Shown: one piece after another, positions 11,887 to 20,451 of the stretch
How the letters are laid out: every line of letters starts with the position of its first letter
Numbering within the stretch: position 1 is the first letter of the stretch
DNA from: Sphingobium boeckii
GTDB lineage: Bacteria; Pseudomonadota; Alphaproteobacteria; Sphingomonadales; Sphingomonadaceae
Length of the DNA stretch: 64,000 bases
Reading direction: 5' to 3'
Assembly: GCF_014199215.1 (NCBI RefSeq)
Contig: NZ_JACIJC010000004.1
Span: forward strand, 557,716-621,715
Position numbers and translations under genes: made by a program
Notes under the pieces: generated by a model
Told to the model about the DNA's origin: nothing
What the model saw: the letters and a program-made list of their open reading frames with translations, nothing else
The model's database searches: none

Positions 11887-12609
11887 TTAGAAGGGCACCC
11901 AATTGCCCTTCTTGCTGAATTTCATATAGCCGACGTTCGCGCCCAGCCGCACGCCCGCGCCGAGCCGGACGGGGATCAGCACCACATCCTTCCAGCGCAG
12001 ATAGCTCACGTTGAACCCGCCCACGAAATAGGCGGCCCCTTCGCCCGCAGGAAAGCGCTTGTAGAGTTCTTCGCTGTCATAGAGATTATAAACCAGCACG
12101 AAGGTCTTGGCGGCGTTTCCGCCGACATCAAACCCCACGGACGGGCCGGTCCAATAGGCCTTGCGCTCGCCCTCCACCTTGTGATGCAGAATGCCCGAAC
12201 CGTAGCGCAGCCCCACGACGAACGCGCCGCCGGCTTCCTGGCCAGTGATATAGGCATTGGGTTCGCCTTGTTTGGCTAATATGTCTTCGATCACGCCGGC
12301 CAGTCCCGCAGCACCCTTGCCGAACACACCTTCGGCAGCACCGATCAGATCGCCTTTCTGAAAGGTGTCGCTCGCCCCGGGCGCGGGCGGGGTCGCAGCG
12401 ATCGTGGGCGTCACCGGAGAAACGGTGACCGCCCTATCGGTGGCAGCGGGCGGTGTCTGGGGAACCTCGGAATAGCCGCCCTGCGGGGCCAGATCGGCGT
12501 CGATCGAATCATTGGGATCGACCGGCTGGATCTGCGCTGACAGTGGCACCATTCCGACGGCGAGCAGCCCGGCGAACAACAAACCGCGGATCATTTGGGT
12601 CTTGAACAT
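11887..12609 (-). CDS. DUF1134 envelope protein (EipA-like)
   Basis: A 240-residue exported protein: signal peptide of about 26 residues ending LSAQ, a Pro/Ala/Thr-rich linker to about residue 80, then the conserved domain (EGVFGKGAAGLAGVIEDIL, PNAYITGQEAGGAFVVGLRYGSG, KTFVLVYNLYDSEELYKRFP, GANVGYMKFSKKG). DUF1134 proteins are restricted to alphaproteobacteria; the Brucella member EipA is needed for envelope integrity. A cell-envelope role here is inferred from that. It converges with pyrC. Confidence 0.88.
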   Translation of the reverse strand: MFKTQMIRGLLFAGLLAVGMVPLSAQIQPVDPNDSIDADLAPQGGYSEVPQTPPAATDRAVTVSPVTPTIAATPPAPGASDTFQKGDLIGAAEGVFGKGAAGLAGVIEDILAKQGEPNAYITGQEAGGAFVVGLRYGSGILHHKVEGERKAYWTGPSVGFDVGGNAAKTFVLVYNLYDSEELYKRFPAGEGAAYFVGGFNVSYLRWKDVVLIPVRLGAGVRLGANVGYMKFSKKGNWVPF

Positions 12610-12797
12610 GGAACTACCCCCGAATTAACTATCCGCACCTATCGCCCCTGCGCCTTGCCCCGCAATGAACGGAGCGCCCAAACGAGTCGATCCCGCGCCG
12701 GAACGAGTCGCCTGGCCGCAAAAATCATTGGCGGCACATGCAATCAGCCGGTTGATTGACGCAAATCCAGCCGCTATAGCCGCGCTTCGCTGCCGCT

Positions 12798-12890
12798 GGA
12801 GACGTGGGTGAGTGGCTGAAACCAACGGTTTGCTAAACCGTCGTAGGGGTTAATTCCCTACCGAGGGTTCGAATCCCTCCGTCTCCGCCA
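12798..12890 (+). tRNA. tRNA-Ser (anticodon GCU)
   Basis: A class II tRNA: acceptor GGAGACG with CGUCUCC, discriminator G and encoded CCA. The anticodon stem-loop is GGUUUGCUAAACC with anticodon GCU, the long variable arm is GUAGGG...CCCUAC, and the T arm is GAGGG-UUCGAAU-CCCUC. It reads AGC and AGU serine codons. Confidence 0.97.
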
Positions 12891-13184
12891 GCGGCCATTG
12901 TATGTGATTGTTTTTAGAAGAAAAATCTGGATCAATCGGCTTTGGTCCTATTTTTAATTCGAGATTCCTGTCCATCACGTCCTCATGATGCAGCCAGAGT
13001 CGATATGCGGCGTCTCAGTTGCGCGCCTGAGCTGCCGCGTTCCGCTCACCGACGCGACTGCAAGGCAGCCAAGCTTAAATTGATGCGTCTTGTTTCAGCT
13101 CCAACGAAGGGCGGCTGCAACTACCATGTCGCGCAATATCGCGATGGTCAGCCGATGCCGAGCGTCATGCCCTTCATGCTGAAT
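12891..13184. other. gap of 294 bases without a supported gene
   Basis: A rightward open frame starting at 12942 crosses this gap and runs into the opposite strand of the RidA gene. It has no ribosome site or recognisable domain, and its codon use resembles neither neighbour. I see no hairpin, tRNA or repeat here beyond locally lower GC just after the tRNA. Confidence 0.6.
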
Positions 13185-13592
13185 TTAATCCGGAACGACC
13201 GCGATCGCTTCGATCTCGATCAGGAAATCCGGAAGCGCCAGCGCAGCGACGCCGATGAAGGTGTTGGGCGCTGGCATAGCCTCGCCATAGAAAGCACCGA
13301 TTTCGCCGAGCACCGGGCCTAATTTGTCGGGCGTGTGATCCACCACATAGGTCCGCAAGCGCACGATATCGGCAGGGGTGGCACCCGCCGCATCCAGCAC
13401 CGTGCGCAGATTGGCCAGCGCCTGTTTCGTTTGCGCGGCAAGATCGCCGGCACCAACAATCTCCGCTTTCTCATCCCATGCCACTTGTCCGGCGAGATGC
13501 AGCGTGCGCCCTCCGTTCTGAAGTGCGGCGTGGGAGAAGCCGAACGCCAGGCTGTCATACAGGCCTTCGGGATTGATCTTGGTATTGGTCAT
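13185..13592 (-). CDS. RidA/YjgF family protein, catalytic-arginine-less subgroup
   Basis: 135 residues, started at MTNTKINPEG (AAGGA site 9 bases ahead). It has the chorismate-mutase-like Rid fold: LAFGFSHAAL, LHLAGQVAWD, NLRTVLDAAGATPADIVRLRTYVVD and LIEIEAIAVVPD. In RidA itself the imine-deaminating arginine lies in a PARS segment; here the aligned residue is Asn110 (PAPNTF). It therefore probably belongs to one of the Rid subgroups without that deaminase residue. It ends an operon that begins with the VOC gene 23 bases upstream and lies next to amine-oxidising enzymes that release reactive imines. Confidence 0.87.
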   Translation of the reverse strand: MTNTKINPEGLYDSLAFGFSHAALQNGGRTLHLAGQVAWDEKAEIVGAGDLAAQTKQALANLRTVLDAAGATPADIVRLRTYVVDHTPDKLGPVLGEIGAFYGEAMPAPNTFIGVAALALPDFLIEIEAIAVVPD

Positions 13593-13615
13593 GGAAATAT
13601 CCTTGAAGGAGGAGA

Positions 13616-14101
13616 TCAATCGACGATTTCGAGCTGATTGCCGAAGGGATCGACGACATAGACATTCTTCTTGCCCGCCAGCGGCCCGGCGTCGACCGCG
13701 ATCGTTTCGAGCACGGTGCAGCCATGTGCGGCCAGATAGGCGATGGCATTATCGACATCATCGACGCGCAGGCCAAGATGGTGGCCGCCCCGATCGCAAT
13801 TGCGCGGCAGTTGCGCGATGCGGTCGTCAGGCTTGTCATATTGCACGAGCTGAAAATTCACCGTGTCGGTCAGCTTGAGCATGACCAGCGTCAGTTTCGC
13901 GCCGGCGACGCCGACATGCGTTTCCATCCAGTCCTTACCCTGTGGATCGATCGGCATATCGGCGGCATCGAGCGGACCCATGCGCCACAATTCGGTTGCA
14001 CCCATCACGTCACAGTAAAATGCCACCGCCGCATCCACATCGGGCACAGTCCAGGAAATATGATCGACCGCGAATACCGGCTTGAAAGGCGTTTGCGCCA
14101 T
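13616..14101 (-). CDS. VOC/glyoxalase-family protein
   Basis: A 161-residue protein with two beta-alpha-beta-beta-beta halves of the vicinal-oxygen-chelate fold. The start at MAQTPFKPVF has a TGGAGAC ribosome site. It shows VDHISWTVPDVDAAVAFY (His14 in the first metal-ligand position), GGHHLGLRVDDVDNAIAYL and a terminal VDPFGNQLEIVD, where the Glu is a typical ligand. Members include lyases, isomerases and dioxygenases; the reaction cannot be read from sequence. It is the first gene of a two-gene unit with the Rid protein. A 27-base dyad lies 56 bases upstream of its start. Confidence 0.85.
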   Translation of the reverse strand: MAQTPFKPVFAVDHISWTVPDVDAAVAFYCDVMGATELWRMGPLDAADMPIDPQGKDWMETHVGVAGAKLTLVMLKLTDTVNFQLVQYDKPDDRIAQLPRNCDRGGHHLGLRVDDVDNAIAYLAAHGCTVLETIAVDAGPLAGKKNVYVVDPFGNQLEIVD

Positions 14102-14156
14102 GAGTGTCTCCAGCAAAAGTTGGCCGCAGTGTGATACGCGTGGAAGCAGCATTCAA

Positions 14157-14183
14157 CGCAACGAAATCGCAAACTTCGTTGCG
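14157..14183. promoter_or_regulatory. 27-base perfect dyad upstream of the VOC-RidA operon
   Basis: CGCAACGAA-N9-TTCGTTGCG: 9-base perfect arms in the 93-base gap between the FAD-subunit stop and the VOC start. Position and symmetry suit an operator for a dimeric regulator and indicate that VOC-RidA can be transcribed separately from the upstream dehydrogenase genes. The GCAA/TTGC half sites resemble the TTGC-N7-GCAA sites near the neighbouring LysR gene. Confidence 0.6.
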
Positions 14184-14194
14184 CCTGGCGCACA

Positions 14195-15562
14195 TCAACC
14201 AGGGTCAGCCAGTTCCGAGACGGGAATGGGCCGCGCCGGAAATCTCTGGGTAAATCCGGGATCACTTGTCAGGCCTCGATCGTCCAGCATCCTGAGCAGG
14301 CTGGGCTCGCAATTGCGGCCTTGGCACGGCCCCATGCCACAGCGCGTGATCAGCTTGACGGCGTTCGCCGAACCGCCACCTGATTGTGCAGCCAATGTCG
14401 CGTAATCCACATCTTCACAGCGGCAAATAATCGTATCGTCCTCAGGAACGGGAAACCACGGCAGCGGATTTGCTACGGTATCGAGTAAGCGTGCGAAAGC
14501 CTGCAGGTGTCGGTGCCGCGACCGCGCCCGACGGGTCTGGCGTCCAGCCTCGGCCATGTCGATCCAACCCGCGTCCAGCCCGATCCCGACCCCGGCCAAT
14601 TCGCCCTCAGCCTGAGACGCGGGCGCGCCTGCGACGCCCGTGGTTTCGCCCGCCACGTAAAGACCGGGAAGACTCGAGCGCATCCATTCATCATGAACCG
14701 CCGCAAATCCACCCGCGGCACCGGCCGGTCGAACCTTGGCACCCATCATGCGCGGCAACAGGGATTGCGGCACGAAGCCGTAATTCAGTCCCACCGTATC
14801 GCAGGCGATGCGCCGTCCCGACGCCAGAATGACATGCGTGACGCGACTTTCGCCCTCGATCCGTTGCAGTGCCGAACCAAATGAAACCGGCACACCCGCG
14901 CGGCGGAGGATGCGAAGCGCCGCAGCGGCCGCGAGCATATTGCCGCTGCCGCGAAGCCCGACCAGCGGCTTGGTGAGGACCGCGCGGAACATCGCCGATA
15001 TCGGCTGCGCGAAAAGCACTTCCGCAACCGTGCCCCCCGCCGCCACGATCTGCGCCGCGATCAGCAATTGCAGCGGGTGGGTGCCCGCGAGCACGATGCG
15101 TTCGCCCGGCACATATTGCTGGCTTTTGACAAAGGCCTGGATCGCACCTGCTGTATAGACGCCGGGCAGCGTCCATCCCGCCAGCGGCACCGCCAGATCC
15201 TGGCACCCGGCGGCAATCAGGACACGGTCCGCAGTGATCGCGCGCACGCCCAAAGCATTTTCAGTGAGCAGCGCAAAATGCGCACCGTCGCGCGCGATCT
15301 CGATTACCGTATGGCGCCCCAGCCACGACACGCGGTCCAACCGTCCAAAGTGCTCAGTCTGCGCTTTCAGCCGGTCATAGGCCCGTCCGGGCAGCCACAG
15401 CCGGACCGCGAATTGCGCAGGCGGCTGACGCAATATCTGTCCGCCGGGCTGCGCCTGCTCGTCAATGACCGCGATGCTCAGATCCAGCCCTTGCAGCGCG
15501 ATCGCCGCCGCCTGTCCCGCCGGCCCGCCGCCGACGATCGCCAGATCGAAATGCTCAGCCAT
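14195..15562 (-). CDS. FAD/NAD(P)-dependent oxidoreductase subunit with C-terminal BFD-like iron-sulfur domain (HcnB/OoxA/hydroxyproline-dehydrogenase type)
   Basis: 455 residues, started at MAEHFDLAIV, whose ATG overlaps the stop of the 2Fe-2S gene by 8 bases. It has an N-terminal Rossmann dinucleotide motif GGGPAG at 11-16, a second nucleotide-binding segment near 155-180 and LYVAGETTGVAG at 301-312. The C-terminal cysteine set C380-x-C382 and C408-x4-C413 (IICRCED, RCGMGPCQGRNC) is typical of BFD-like [2Fe-2S] domains. Such subunits occur in multi-subunit amine dehydrogenases (hydrogen cyanide synthase, opine oxidases, D-hydroxyproline dehydrogenase) and pass electrons from the DAO-type subunit. 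It is the last of four tightly packed genes. Confidence 0.88.
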   Translation of the reverse strand: MAEHFDLAIVGGGPAGQAAAIALQGLDLSIAVIDEQAQPGGQILRQPPAQFAVRLWLPGRAYDRLKAQTEHFGRLDRVSWLGRHTVIEIARDGAHFALLTENALGVRAITADRVLIAAGCQDLAVPLAGWTLPGVYTAGAIQAFVKSQQYVPGERIVLAGTHPLQLLIAAQIVAAGGTVAEVLFAQPISAMFRAVLTKPLVGLRGSGNMLAAAAALRILRRAGVPVSFGSALQRIEGESRVTHVILASGRRIACDTVGLNYGFVPQSLLPRMMGAKVRPAGAAGGFAAVHDEWMRSSLPGLYVAGETTGVAGAPASQAEGELAGVGIGLDAGWIDMAEAGRQTRRARSRHRHLQAFARLLDTVANPLPWFPVPEDDTIICRCEDVDYATLAAQSGGGSANAVKLITRCGMGPCQGRNCEPSLLRMLDDRGLTSDPGFTQRFPARPIPVSELADPG

Positions 15563-15830
15563 CGGTCGCGATATCCATGCCATTCTGCGCATCGGTCACG
15601 CACGCGCGCACGCGCCGGTTTTCCGCCGTCAGCGTCACCATACATTCGCCACATGTGCCCATATTGCAGAACAGTCCGCGCGGACGCCCCCGTGCGTCCC
15701 GGCGGAACATGGCCATTCCCTGTGACAGCATGGCGGTGGCAATGGTCTCGCCGTCGAATGCGGCGAGAGCGATACCATCAACCGAAATCTCAATCGCCGC
15801 GCCCCTGGTTACGTCTTGCTCGATCCTCAT
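15555..15830 (-). CDS. (2Fe-2S)-binding small subunit of amine dehydrogenase (HcnA type)
   Basis: A 91-residue plant-type ferredoxin domain with cysteines 55, 60, 63 and 77 (C-x4-C-x2-C-x13-C; RGLFCNMGTCGECMVT then RACVT). It follows the DAO-type gene by 3 bases and overlaps the FAD gene by 8, so the three products are surely made together as one complex. It probably relays electrons between the two flavin subunits. Confidence 0.92.
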   Translation of the reverse strand: MRIEQDVTRGAAIEISVDGIALAAFDGETIATAMLSQGMAMFRRDARGRPRGLFCNMGTCGECMVTLTAENRRVRACVTDAQNGMDIATDG

Positions 15831-15833
15831 GCC

Positions 15834-17024
15834 CTATCCCATGAAGCTGTTGAGGTGATTGAAGCGATCCGGCGAGAGCACATCAAGCGCTTCGACGCGC
15901 TCCCCGCCCATGACCCGCGCGATCAGCCGGGCGAATGTCGGCCCCAGCGTGAACGCCGACCCGCCCGCGGCGACATAGAATCCGGGAACACGGCTCACTG
16001 CGCCTGCGATCGGGAGCTGATCCGCGCTGATCGTGGTAACGCCGGTCCAACTCCGGATCAGGTTCAGCGCACCGATCTGTGGCACGATATCGATCGCCGC
16101 GCGAAGATTGCCACTGCGGGATAACGGAATGATGCTCGCTCTGGCATTCAGATCGAAGCCGCCATCGGGCCGCTGCGCCAGTCGCGAAGGCCACCCGCCG
16201 CCAATAATGACATTGCCGGCATAGGCTTGTTTCATCGAAAGACGACGACCTACATGCTGAATGAGCTGCGGCAGGATCGGCCCGGTGCGCTCGGTGGCGT
16301 TCATCAACAGGGCAACCGGAAAAAGCGGGATATGCAGATTGGCCAGCGCGCAGACCGCGGGCGTCCACGCGCCTGCTGCGACGAATATCTGATCGGCCTG
16401 CAGGGTCTCCATCTCATCACCCTTTTTCGCCGCCACGTCGAAGCCCCCCGGAGAACGCCGGGTGATGGAGAGCACATGCTGACGGGTGGAGATGACAGCC
16501 CCCGCCTCGGCCGCGGCATGGGCGAAGGCGGGCGTCAAGGCGCGGGGATCGGCATGGCCTTCATCGGCAAGATAGCTGGCCGCCAGCACATCGGGGCCAA
16601 GCGCCGGACATAGCGCACGCGCGGCATCGCCATCCAGCAATTGTGTAGCCAGCCCTCCCGAAATCTCACGCCGCGATTTTGCCTCCAGCAAGGCGACCTG
16701 TTCCGGCGTCTCGGCGACCATCAGGCCACCCTTTTGAGACACATGGAGATCGACGCCAAGATCGACTTCGAGACCGCGCCATTCATCGATGGCGAGCCGG
16801 TTCAGAGCGATGATGCGCGCCGCCTGATCCGCCAGCGCCGCGCCATTTTCGAGGAAGCGGCGCTCCATCTGGAAATGCAGCGAACCGGCATTTTGGCCGG
16901 AAGCACCAGCGTTGATATCGCCAGCCTCGACCAGCCGCACCGATGCGCCGGCGCGTGCCAGATGAAGCGCCGTCGCGCACCCGATCAGGCCACCACCAAT
17001 GATCAGAACATCGGTCTTGCTCAT
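15834..17024 (-). CDS. FAD-dependent D-amino-acid/hydroxyproline dehydrogenase catalytic subunit (DAO family)
   Basis: 396 residues, started at MSKTDVLIIGGGLIG, 4 bases after the upstream aldolase stop. It has the DAO-family dinucleotide motif GGGLIGCATALHLARAG at 10-26, SGQNAGSLH and a C-terminal FYVAAGGSAFTLGP flavin segment. With the 2Fe-2S and BFD-type subunits beside it, the set matches the multi-subunit dehydrogenases that oxidise cis-4-hydroxy-D-proline or opines. The adjacent dihydrodipicolinate-synthase-family gene strongly favours hydroxyproline: the product, pyrroline-4-hydroxy-2-carboxylate, would be its substrate. Specificity is an inference. Confidence 0.85.
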   Translation of the reverse strand: MSKTDVLIIGGGLIGCATALHLARAGASVRLVEAGDINAGASGQNAGSLHFQMERRFLENGAALADQAARIIALNRLAIDEWRGLEVDLGVDLHVSQKGGLMVAETPEQVALLEAKSRREISGGLATQLLDGDAARALCPALGPDVLAASYLADEGHADPRALTPAFAHAAAEAGAVISTRQHVLSITRRSPGGFDVAAKKGDEMETLQADQIFVAAGAWTPAVCALANLHIPLFPVALLMNATERTGPILPQLIQHVGRRLSMKQAYAGNVIIGGGWPSRLAQRPDGGFDLNARASIIPLSRSGNLRAAIDIVPQIGALNLIRSWTGVTTISADQLPIAGAVSRVPGFYVAAGGSAFTLGPTFARLIARVMGGERVEALDVLSPDRFNHLNSFMG

Positions 17025-17028
17025 GCCC

Positions 17029-17952
17029 TCAGATGCGCCCGAGCGCGACCAAAGTCTCCCTGATTTTGTCGGCATCAATGGACGATACATCACGCAGCGG
17101 CGGACGCACATACCCGCCGGGCAGTCCCTGCGCATTGAGTGCCGATTTGAGAATTGCCGGGCCTGAGCCGAACATGCCGCGCAGATCGGGCGTGTACCAT
17201 TGATCGAGGATCACGCGATCCTTCAGACCGCAAGCGCGGGCCGCTTCGATATCTCCCGCCCAGAGGTTGTTATAGAAATCGGGCTGAATCCGGCCCAGCA
17301 CGCCGCCAGCACCCATGGTGCCATCGCCGCCCCGCGCCTGCAGCAGCGCCAGCCCATGCTCGTCCATCGAATGGCCGAACACGCGCACCTTGTCGTTGAG
17401 CGCAAAGAAGGTTGAGACGAAGCTGCGCAGATCACTGGTCGATTGCTTGATCGCAACCACATTCTCGATGTCCGCCAATTGGGTGATCAGTGAAAGCGGC
17501 ATGTCTATGCCGGTGCCAGGCGGCCAGTTATAGACGCAGATCGGCAATGGCGTGCCACGCGACACATCCTGGTAGAAACCGATAATCTCTTCGGCGGACG
17601 GGCGCACATAAGGCGGCGGCGTCACGAGAATACCGTCAAAACCCGCTTCCTTGGCGTGAATCGCAAAATCGACGGTCTCGGTCGCGGTGAACGCGCTGGA
17701 GCCCGCCAGCAGAGGCAGCTTCCCGCCAAGTTGCGCGCCAACGGCCGTGAACAACTGCTTGCGCTCCGCCGCCGACATGCTGGTCCATTCGCCCGTCGTC
17801 CCGGCGATCACCAGGCCGTGCATCCCCTCTCCATGGAGCCATTCCAGAAGTGCACCCAGTCCCTGCAGGTCCAATGAGCGATCTGCGGTAAACGGTGTCG
17901 TGATGGCAGGAATATAACCTTGCCAGCCAACGCGAGAGCGCTTGTTCGTCAA
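17029..17952 (-). CDS. dihydrodipicolinate synthase-family lyase, probable 1-pyrroline-4-hydroxy-2-carboxylate deaminase
   Basis: 307 residues, a TIM-barrel class I aldolase. It shows GTTGEW at 51-56, Tyr141 in ICVYNWPPGTG and the Schiff-base lysine Lys169 in VVAIKQST. The family includes DapA, NanA and the deaminase that converts pyrroline-4-hydroxy-2-carboxylate to 2-oxoglutarate semialdehyde plus ammonia. Its place at the head of an operon with a DAO/2Fe-2S/FAD dehydrogenase points to the last function; a housekeeping dapA would not be expected here. The next enzyme, an oxoglutarate semialdehyde dehydrogenase, is not adjacent. Confidence 0.85.
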   Translation of the reverse strand: MTNKRSRVGWQGYIPAITTPFTADRSLDLQGLGALLEWLHGEGMHGLVIAGTTGEWTSMSAAERKQLFTAVGAQLGGKLPLLAGSSAFTATETVDFAIHAKEAGFDGILVTPPPYVRPSAEEIIGFYQDVSRGTPLPICVYNWPPGTGIDMPLSLITQLADIENVVAIKQSTSDLRSFVSTFFALNDKVRVFGHSMDEHGLALLQARGGDGTMGAGGVLGRIQPDFYNNLWAGDIEAARACGLKDRVILDQWYTPDLRGMFGSGPAILKSALNAQGLPGGYVRPPLRDVSSIDADKIRETLVALGRI

Positions 17953-18058
17953 CGTGTTGAACCCCTGTTGATGGACGGCTGCGTGGAACGCGACAGCCGG
18001 TGATCAGCACATGCGCCCAAGTAATTGGCGCAGCAATGGCAACGGATGTCGAATTTCA

Positions 18059-18073
18059 TTGCGGATTTTGCAA
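18059..18073. promoter_or_regulatory. TTGC-N7-GCAA dyad (LysR-type T-N11-A box) between the LysR gene and the hydroxyproline-type operon
   Basis: TTGC-GGATTTT-GCAA lies 34 bases before the LysR start and 107 bases before the start of the leftward aldolase operon. T at position 2 and A at 14 give the T-N11-A spacing of LysR-type boxes. The divergent arrangement is classic for LysR autoregulation and target activation. The same pattern recurs at 25523 and 29580. Confidence 0.65.
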
Positions 18074-18107
18074 AATAGATAATGATAAGCCCGATAGGGA
18101 GACGGCC

Positions 18108-19028
18108 ATGTGGGACAATGCACTTCATTATTTCTACGAAGCCGCCAACATGGGTTCGATGCGATTGGCGAGCGATAAGATCGGCGTGGCGGTATCCTCC
18201 ATCAGCCGGCAGATCGCGCAGCTCGAACAGCAAATGGGCGTGGCGCTGATCGAGCGGGGCCGTCGCTCGATCCGGCTGACCGAAGCCGGCGAGCACACCC
18301 TGGAATTTTACCGCCATCAAATTGCAGACCGCGAAGCCCTGATGAATCGGCTTCAGGAATTGCGCGAGGTGAAGACCGGCCGCGTCGATCTGGCGGTGGG
18401 CGAAGGATTTCTCGGCAACGCATTCACGGCGATCATCGATGGTTTCCACGCCCGCAATCCCGGCATGACGCTGTCGGTGACCAGTTGCGCCAGTTCGGAG
18501 ATCGTTCGCATGGTGCTGGACGATGAAGCGCATATCGGCATGATCCTGCACACGACCAACGAACCCAAGATAAGGACGCGGGCGACGGCGGCCCAGCCGT
18601 TGATGGTGCTGTGCGCGCCGGATCATCCAGCCGCGCGAATGGGCTCGATCGATCTGGCGACGCTGGCGGAGTTCGACCTCTGCCTTCCGCCCAAAGGATT
18701 TCGGATCAGAACCATGTTGAACGAAGCCGAACGCCGCGAACAAATTTGGCTGGAGGCCAAGATGGTCACCACATCGCTTCTCATGATGCGGGAGATGGCC
18801 AAGGCGGGACGCATGGTGACTATATTGCCGGCCTTTTCGGCGCAGACAGAGCTTGATCAGGGGCTGCTCGTCGCACGCCCGCTGATCGCCACGGAATTGG
18901 AGCATACCACCATCAGCCTCATTCATCGCGTTGGCCGCCAACTCGATGGCGGACCCGCGCGGCTGCTCGCGATTCTGGAGGCCAAGCTCAAGAGCTGGTC
19001 GAACTGGAAACACCCCGAAACGCCGTAG
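18108..19028 (+). CDS. LysR-family transcriptional regulator
   Basis: 306 residues, started at MWDNALHYFYEAANMGSM (AGGGAGA site). The N-terminal winged helix-turn-helix spans about 1-60 (SMRLASDKIGVAVSSISRQIAQLEQQMG, then RSIRLTEAGE), followed by the type 2 periplasmic-binding-like effector domain from about 90. It is divergent from the hydroxyproline-type operon and probably controls it. A TTGC-N7-GCAA site lies just upstream. Its last 41 bases overlap the 3' end of the convergent symporter gene, which could make the two transcripts interfere. Confidence 0.93.
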   Translation: MWDNALHYFYEAANMGSMRLASDKIGVAVSSISRQIAQLEQQMGVALIERGRRSIRLTEAGEHTLEFYRHQIADREALMNRLQELREVKTGRVDLAVGEGFLGNAFTAIIDGFHARNPGMTLSVTSCASSEIVRMVLDDEAHIGMILHTTNEPKIRTRATAAQPLMVLCAPDHPAARMGSIDLATLAEFDLCLPPKGFRIRTMLNEAERREQIWLEAKMVTTSLLMMREMAKAGRMVTILPAFSAQTELDQGLLVARPLIATELEHTTISLIHRVGRQLDGGPARLLAILEAKLKSWSNWKHPETP

Positions 19029-20451
19029 CCGGGATCAGCACACAGGCCAGCACGGTTACTGCCCCATTGAAGGCCATGGCCAGCAGCCCATGATCCCATT
19101 GCGGAAAATAGGTATTCCACACAAGTTGTGCGGCCGGCAGCAGCAAGGCGCAATAACCCGCAACGATCCCTATGAAGACGCCCAGCGCATGGGCTCGCTT
19201 CCAGGTGAACCCCAGATAGACGCCGGGCGCGAGCATCCCGATCGCGGCATAAGCCGACAGCCCGATTTCCACGAGGGATTTGGTCGCGCCCAGGGTAAGC
19301 CACACGGCGATGCCAGCGAACGCCACCATCGACAGCCGCGCGACGAGCAACATGCGCCGCTCGCTAATCCCGCTGTAGAAAGGGCGGACGACATTGCGGG
19401 TGAAGATCGAACTGGCCGTCAGCAGCAGAACCGACCCTGGAACCAGTGCAAGCAGGCAGGCCGTCCCTGCAAACAGCCCGATCGCCCATGCAGGATAGCG
19501 ATCCGATACGAATTGCAACAACACGGCATTTGAATCTCCGCCTTCGGGCTGCGTGCCAGCGAGCAATGCACCCAATCCCAACAGGATGATGAAGAAGTAG
19601 GAGAGCGAATAGAGCGGTTGCCATATGGCGTTACGACGGATCGTCTTGCGACTGCCGGCGGCAAAGCAGAGCTGGAACATATGCGGCAAGATCCAATTTC
19701 CCAGCGCCACATTGAGCGCAGCCGTCATCAGCCAGGTGGAGGACAATCCGGCCTCTGGCTGCATTCCTGGAAACTGGCCAAAACCCGGATGCTTTTCCTC
19801 TGCCAGCGCAAAAACATCGAGGATCGAAGCCGCGCCGACCTTGGACGCCACGGTGACGCTGAGCGCGATGACGATGATCACCATCAGCACGTCTTTTACG
19901 CCCGCTGCGAACGCCGCCGAGCGCAGGCCCGCGAAATAGACGAATGCCAGCATGATGGCAGCCGCCAGTACGGCGGCGGTCAATTGCGAGACATCCGACC
20001 CCAGAGACAACTGAATGATCAGGCTGAGCGCGGTAATCTGGATTTGCACATAGACGATGAGCGCCGCGATGCCGGCGATGCCGACCACGCACCCGAGCCA
20101 GGTAGCCCGGTAATGCGCCGCGAAAAAATCGGCTTGGGTCACGAGATCATATTTTTTACCCGCTTCCCAGATACGGGGCATCAGCCAATATCCCACCGTC
20201 GCCGATAGCGAGACCGAGGTGAACGCCAGATAGGCAGGCGCGCCATGCGCCCAGGCATATCCCGAAATGCCCAGCACGGCGAAGGTCGTGTAGATTTCGC
20301 CCGCATTGAGAAACCAGAAGATCAGCATCCCGAAACTGCGCCCGCCCACTGCCCATTCGGCCATGGTCTGCGCGCGGGCCTGCCGCCGTCCGTAAAGCAA
20401 TGCGCCGATCATCGTGCCGAGCACGACCGAAAAGGTTAGGGCGAGGATCAA
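18988..20451 (-). CDS. sodium:solute symporter (SSS family, PutP/PanF-like)
   Basis: A 487-residue inner-membrane protein with about 13 hydrophobic segments. The early segment WAVGGRSFGMLIFWFLNAGEIYTTFAVLG matches the SSS helix 1 region (GGRS, then a G-rich helix). The family couples uptake of proline, pantothenate, short acids or peptides to sodium. Its start overlaps the stop of the DUF3311 gene by 4 bases. Context suggests uptake of an imino acid or of products of the neighbouring peptidases; specificity is not readable. Confidence 0.9.
   Translation of the reverse strand: MILALTFSVVLGTMIGALLYGRRQARAQTMAEWAVGGRSFGMLIFWFLNAGEIYTTFAVLGISGYAWAHGAPAYLAFTSVSLSATVGYWLMPRIWEAGKKYDLVTQADFFAAHYRATWLGCVVGIAGIAALIVYVQIQITALSLIIQLSLGSDVSQLTAAVLAAAIMLAFVYFAGLRSAAFAAGVKDVLMVIIVIALSVTVASKVGAASILDVFALAEEKHPGFGQFPGMQPEAGLSSTWLMTAALNVALGNWILPHMFQLCFAAGSRKTIRRNAIWQPLYSLSYFFIILLGLGALLAGTQPEGGDSNAVLLQFVSDRYPAWAIGLFAGTACLLALVPGSVLLLTASSIFTRNVVRPFYSGISERRMLLVARLSMVAFAGIAVWLTLGATKSLVEIGLSAYAAIGMLAPGVYLGFTWKRAHALGVFIGIVAGYCALLLPAAQLVWNTYFPQWDHGLLAMAFNGAVTVLACVLIPATAFRGVSSSTSS

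Noticed and set aside
12942..13322. 126-codon rightward frame after tRNA-Ser(GCU), considered as an integrated-element remnant
   Set aside because: It runs into the antisense of the Rid gene, and no integrase or repeated tRNA end (attachment site) is visible in the next kilobases.
17029..17952. Housekeeping dapA (4-hydroxy-tetrahydrodipicolinate synthase)
   Set aside because: The motifs fit the family, but its place at the head of an amine-dehydrogenase operon with a divergent LysR gene favours a catabolic deaminase.
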